From NCBI GenBank assembly GCA_028866335.1, contig JAGWIL010000067.1, forward strand, positions 1-7,928: a stretch of 7,928 nt of DNA, read 5' to 3'. The position numbers were made by a program, and so were the translations under genes. How positions within the stretch are numbered: position 1 is the stretch's first letter; every line of letters begins with the position of its first letter. Origin of the DNA: Rhodospirillales bacterium. Lineage in GTDB: Bacteria; Pseudomonadota; Alphaproteobacteria; Acetobacterales; Acetobacteraceae. Under the pieces are notes generated by a model, which made no database searches, was not told the DNA's origin, and worked only from the letters and a program-made list of their open reading frames with translations. Shown piece after piece: positions 6,489 through 7,928 of this stretch.

Positions 6489-6493
6489 CGGAG
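6489..6493 (+). promoter_or_regulatory. metF ribosome binding site
   Basis: CGGAG lies 9 bases before the ATG at 6503. Bases 6486-6493 can pair with 6398-6405 in the loop of the upstream hairpin (seven Watson-Crick pairs and one G-U), so this site could be masked by RNA structure. Confidence 0.6.
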
Positions 6494-6502
6494 CACGCTA
6501 AT

Positions 6503-7441
6503 ATGACACATTCCCCTGTCCGACACACTCTGGAACGCTGGGCCGCGGGCGAGCGGATCGCCCCGCTGCCAGCGCGAGAAGGTGCGGAACCACCTGCCAT
6601 CTCATTCGAGTTTTTCCCGCCGAAAACCGAGGCGCTGGAAACCCAGCTCTGGCATTGCGTCGAGCGCCTGGCCACTCTGCGCCCGGCTTTCGTCTCTGTC
6701 ACCTATGGCGCGGGCGGTTCCACGCAGGAGCGCACCCACGCCACCGTGCTGCGCATCGTTAAGGAAACCGCCCTCACCCCCGCCGCGCATCTCACCTGCG
6801 TGGGTGCCACCAAGGCGGATGTGAACGAGGTCGCCGCCCGCTATTGGCAAGCAGGCGTGAAACATATCGTCGCCCTGCGCGGGGATGCACCCAATGGCGA
6901 AACCTATGCGCCCCACCCTGGCGGCTACGCCTTCGCGGCGGACCTGGTGGAGGGTTTAAAGAAAATCGCCGATTTCGAAATTTCCGTCGCCGCCTACCCT
7001 GAAACCCACCCGCAAGCATCAAGCCCGGAAGCAGACCTCGACAACTTAAAGCGCAAGCTGGATGCCGGGGCCACCCGCGCCATCACCCAGGTGTTTTTCG
7101 ATAACGCCATCTTCCTGCGCTTTCTGGACCGCGCTGTGGCCGCGGGCATCAAAGCACCCATCGTGCCCGGCATATTGCCTGTTACCAATTTCAGCCAGAT
7201 GAAAAAATTCGCCGAAGCCTGCGGCACCTCCGTGCCGGGCTGGATGGCGGGCATGTTCGAGGGGCTGGACGACGACGCGGAAACCCGCCGCATGGTGGCC
7301 GCCGCCGTAACGGCGGAGCAGGTGCGGCTGCTCCAGGCCAATGGCATCGACGAGTTCCATTTCTATACCCTGAACCGCCCGGATCTCTCCTACGCCATCG
7401 CCCGCATTCTGGGGGTGAAACCAGAGGCAAGCGCCGCTTGA
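6503..7441 (+). CDS. metF: 5,10-methylenetetrahydrofolate reductase
   Basis: Cytoplasmic FAD enzyme that reduces 5,10-methylene-THF to 5-methyl-THF with NADH, supplying the methyl group for methionine synthesis. The 312 residues form a single beta/alpha barrel, the bacterial length without the eukaryotic regulatory domain. Landmarks: SFEFFPPKT at 34-42, with E36 matching the catalytic glutamate E28 of E. coli; VSVTYGAGGSTQERT at 64-78; HLTCVG at 96-101; and ALRGD at 124-128, with D128 matching the flavin-contacting D120 of E. coli. Later pieces are AAYPETHP, ITQVFFDN (substrate side) and PGILPVTNFSQ, then the C-terminal FHFYTLNR. The ATG at 6503 gives the usual short, poorly conserved N-terminus. 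The last four bases overlap the TTG start of the downstream helicase gene. The upstream 169 bases hold candidate leader structures. Confidence 0.98.
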   Translation: MTHSPVRHTLERWAAGERIAPLPAREGAEPPAISFEFFPPKTEALETQLWHCVERLATLRPAFVSVTYGAGGSTQERTHATVLRIVKETALTPAAHLTCVGATKADVNEVAARYWQAGVKHIVALRGDAPNGETYAPHPGGYAFAADLVEGLKKIADFEISVAAYPETHPQASSPEADLDNLKRKLDAGATRAITQVFFDNAIFLRFLDRAVAAGIKAPIVPGILPVTNFSQMKKFAEACGTSVPGWMAGMFEGLDDDAETRRMVAAAVTAEQVRLLQANGIDEFHFYTLNRPDLSYAIARILGVKPEASAA

Positions 7442-7928
7442 GCGATTATCTGGAGGGGCTGAACACGGCCCAGCGCGAAGCCGTTGAGGCAACAGACGGG
7501 CCCGTGCTGGTGCTGGCGGGGGCTGGCACCGGCAAAACCCGCGTGCTCACCACCCGCTTCGCCCATATCCTCCTCAGCCGCAAAGCCTTTCCCAACCAGA
7601 TTCTCACCGTCACCTTCACCAACAAAGCCTCGCGGGAAATGCGCGAGCGTGTGGCTAAAATCATGGGCGGGCCGCAGGAAGGTCTGTGGCTCGGCACGTT
7701 TCATGCGCTCTGCGCCCGGATGCTTCGCCGCTTTGCTGAACGGGTGGGCCTGACCAGCAGCTTCTCGATTCTGGACACAGACGACCAGCTCCGCCTGCTC
7801 AAGCAGATTCTCGAAGCAGCACGGATCGATTTCAAACGCTGGCCGCCCAACGCGCTGATGGCGCAGATCCAGCGCTGGAAAGACAAAGGCTTCATGCCGG
7901 GCCAAATCCCCGCCAGCGAAAGCTCAGA
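7438..7928 (+). CDS. uvrD: UvrD/PcrA-type superfamily 1 DNA helicase, N-terminal part
   Basis: ATP-driven 3'-5' DNA helicase of repair and replication-fork maintenance. Only the first 163 codons of an expected ~700 or more lie in the window. Visible motifs: the Q-motif region LNTAQREAV at 8-16 (Q12), Walker A AGAGTGKT at 27-34 (K33, T34), motif Ia ILTVTFTNKASREMRERV, and GTFHALCARMLRR, followed by FSILDTDDQLRLLK. This order and spacing fit UvrD/PcrA; Rep is a less likely alternative. The start is TTG at 7438, giving MSDYLEGLNTAQREAV, typical for the family. No ATG or GTG in this frame lies before the Q motif within the gene-like part, and the first in-frame ATG (about 7639) is past Walker A. 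The start overlaps the metF stop as TTGA, so translation is probably coupled; the nearest Shine-Dalgarno-like AGAGG (7423-7427) is 10 bases away and weak. Confidence 0.94.
   Translation, partial: MSDYLEGLNTAQREAVEATDGPVLVLAGAGTGKTRVLTTRFAHILLSRKAFPNQILTVTFTNKASREMRERVAKIMGGPQEGLWLGTFHALCARMLRRFAERVGLTSSFSILDTDDQLRLLKQILEAARIDFKRWPPNALMAQIQRWKDKGFMPGQIPASESS

Noticed and set aside
6334..6502. Known SAM-II, SAH or cobalamin riboswitch upstream of metF
   Set aside because: None of the conserved bases of these classes, as I remember them, appear in order. A covariance search would settle it.
7390..7905. A 171-codon minus-strand open frame
   Set aside because: It is antisense to the end of metF and the start of the helicase gene, whose Q motif, Walker A and later motifs are clear.

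Overview
This window looks like ordinary core chromosome from a GC-rich alphaproteobacterium. The pointers are a DUF2125-type envelope protein (a family I know mainly from Alphaproteobacteria), an alphaproteobacterial-looking UvrD/PcrA start (AGAGTGKT), and strong third-position GC bias in all genes. Rhodospirillales/Acetobacteraceae is my best guess, but the sequence alone does not prove it. I see no tRNA or rRNA gene, insertion sequence, phage gene, CRISPR array or toxin-antitoxin pair.

Layout. (1) 1-3128, minus strand: ribF (bifunctional riboflavin kinase/FAD synthetase) followed by ileS (isoleucyl-tRNA synthetase, whose 3' end lies beyond base 1). This is the widespread proteobacterial ribF-ileS order. 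(2) 3212-4832, plus strand: a membrane-anchored DUF2125-like envelope protein, then a small secreted Met/His-rich DUF305 protein. (3) 4847-4880: a strong symmetrical hairpin that probably terminates both converging transcripts. (4) 4901-6333, minus strand: mlaA then mlaC, an outer-membrane lipoprotein and a periplasmic lipid carrier of the Mla phospholipid transport pathway, 17 bases apart. (5) 6503 to the right edge, plus strand: metF (methylenetetrahydrofolate reductase) overlapping by 4 bases the TTG start of a UvrD/PcrA-type DNA helicase, which runs off the window.

How the genes relate. RibF makes FMN and FAD, and MetF is an FAD enzyme, but the two are far apart and need not be co-regulated. 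Three of the middle products (DUF2125-like protein, MlaC, MlaA) belong to the cell envelope, and the DUF305 protein is secreted. MlaA and MlaC would hand phospholipid from the outer membrane to an inner-membrane MlaFEDB complex encoded elsewhere.

No clearly new multi-gene system is visible. The most interesting unexplained signal is the 169-base gap between mlaA and metF. It holds two adjacent bulged hairpins, and the loop of the first is complementary to the metF Shine-Dalgarno region. That arrangement could be a translational switch, but it is unproven and could be chance. The remaining observations (Tat-like MlaC signal, TTGA-coupled helicase start, mlaA-mlaC pairing, possible leaderless ribF) are modest.
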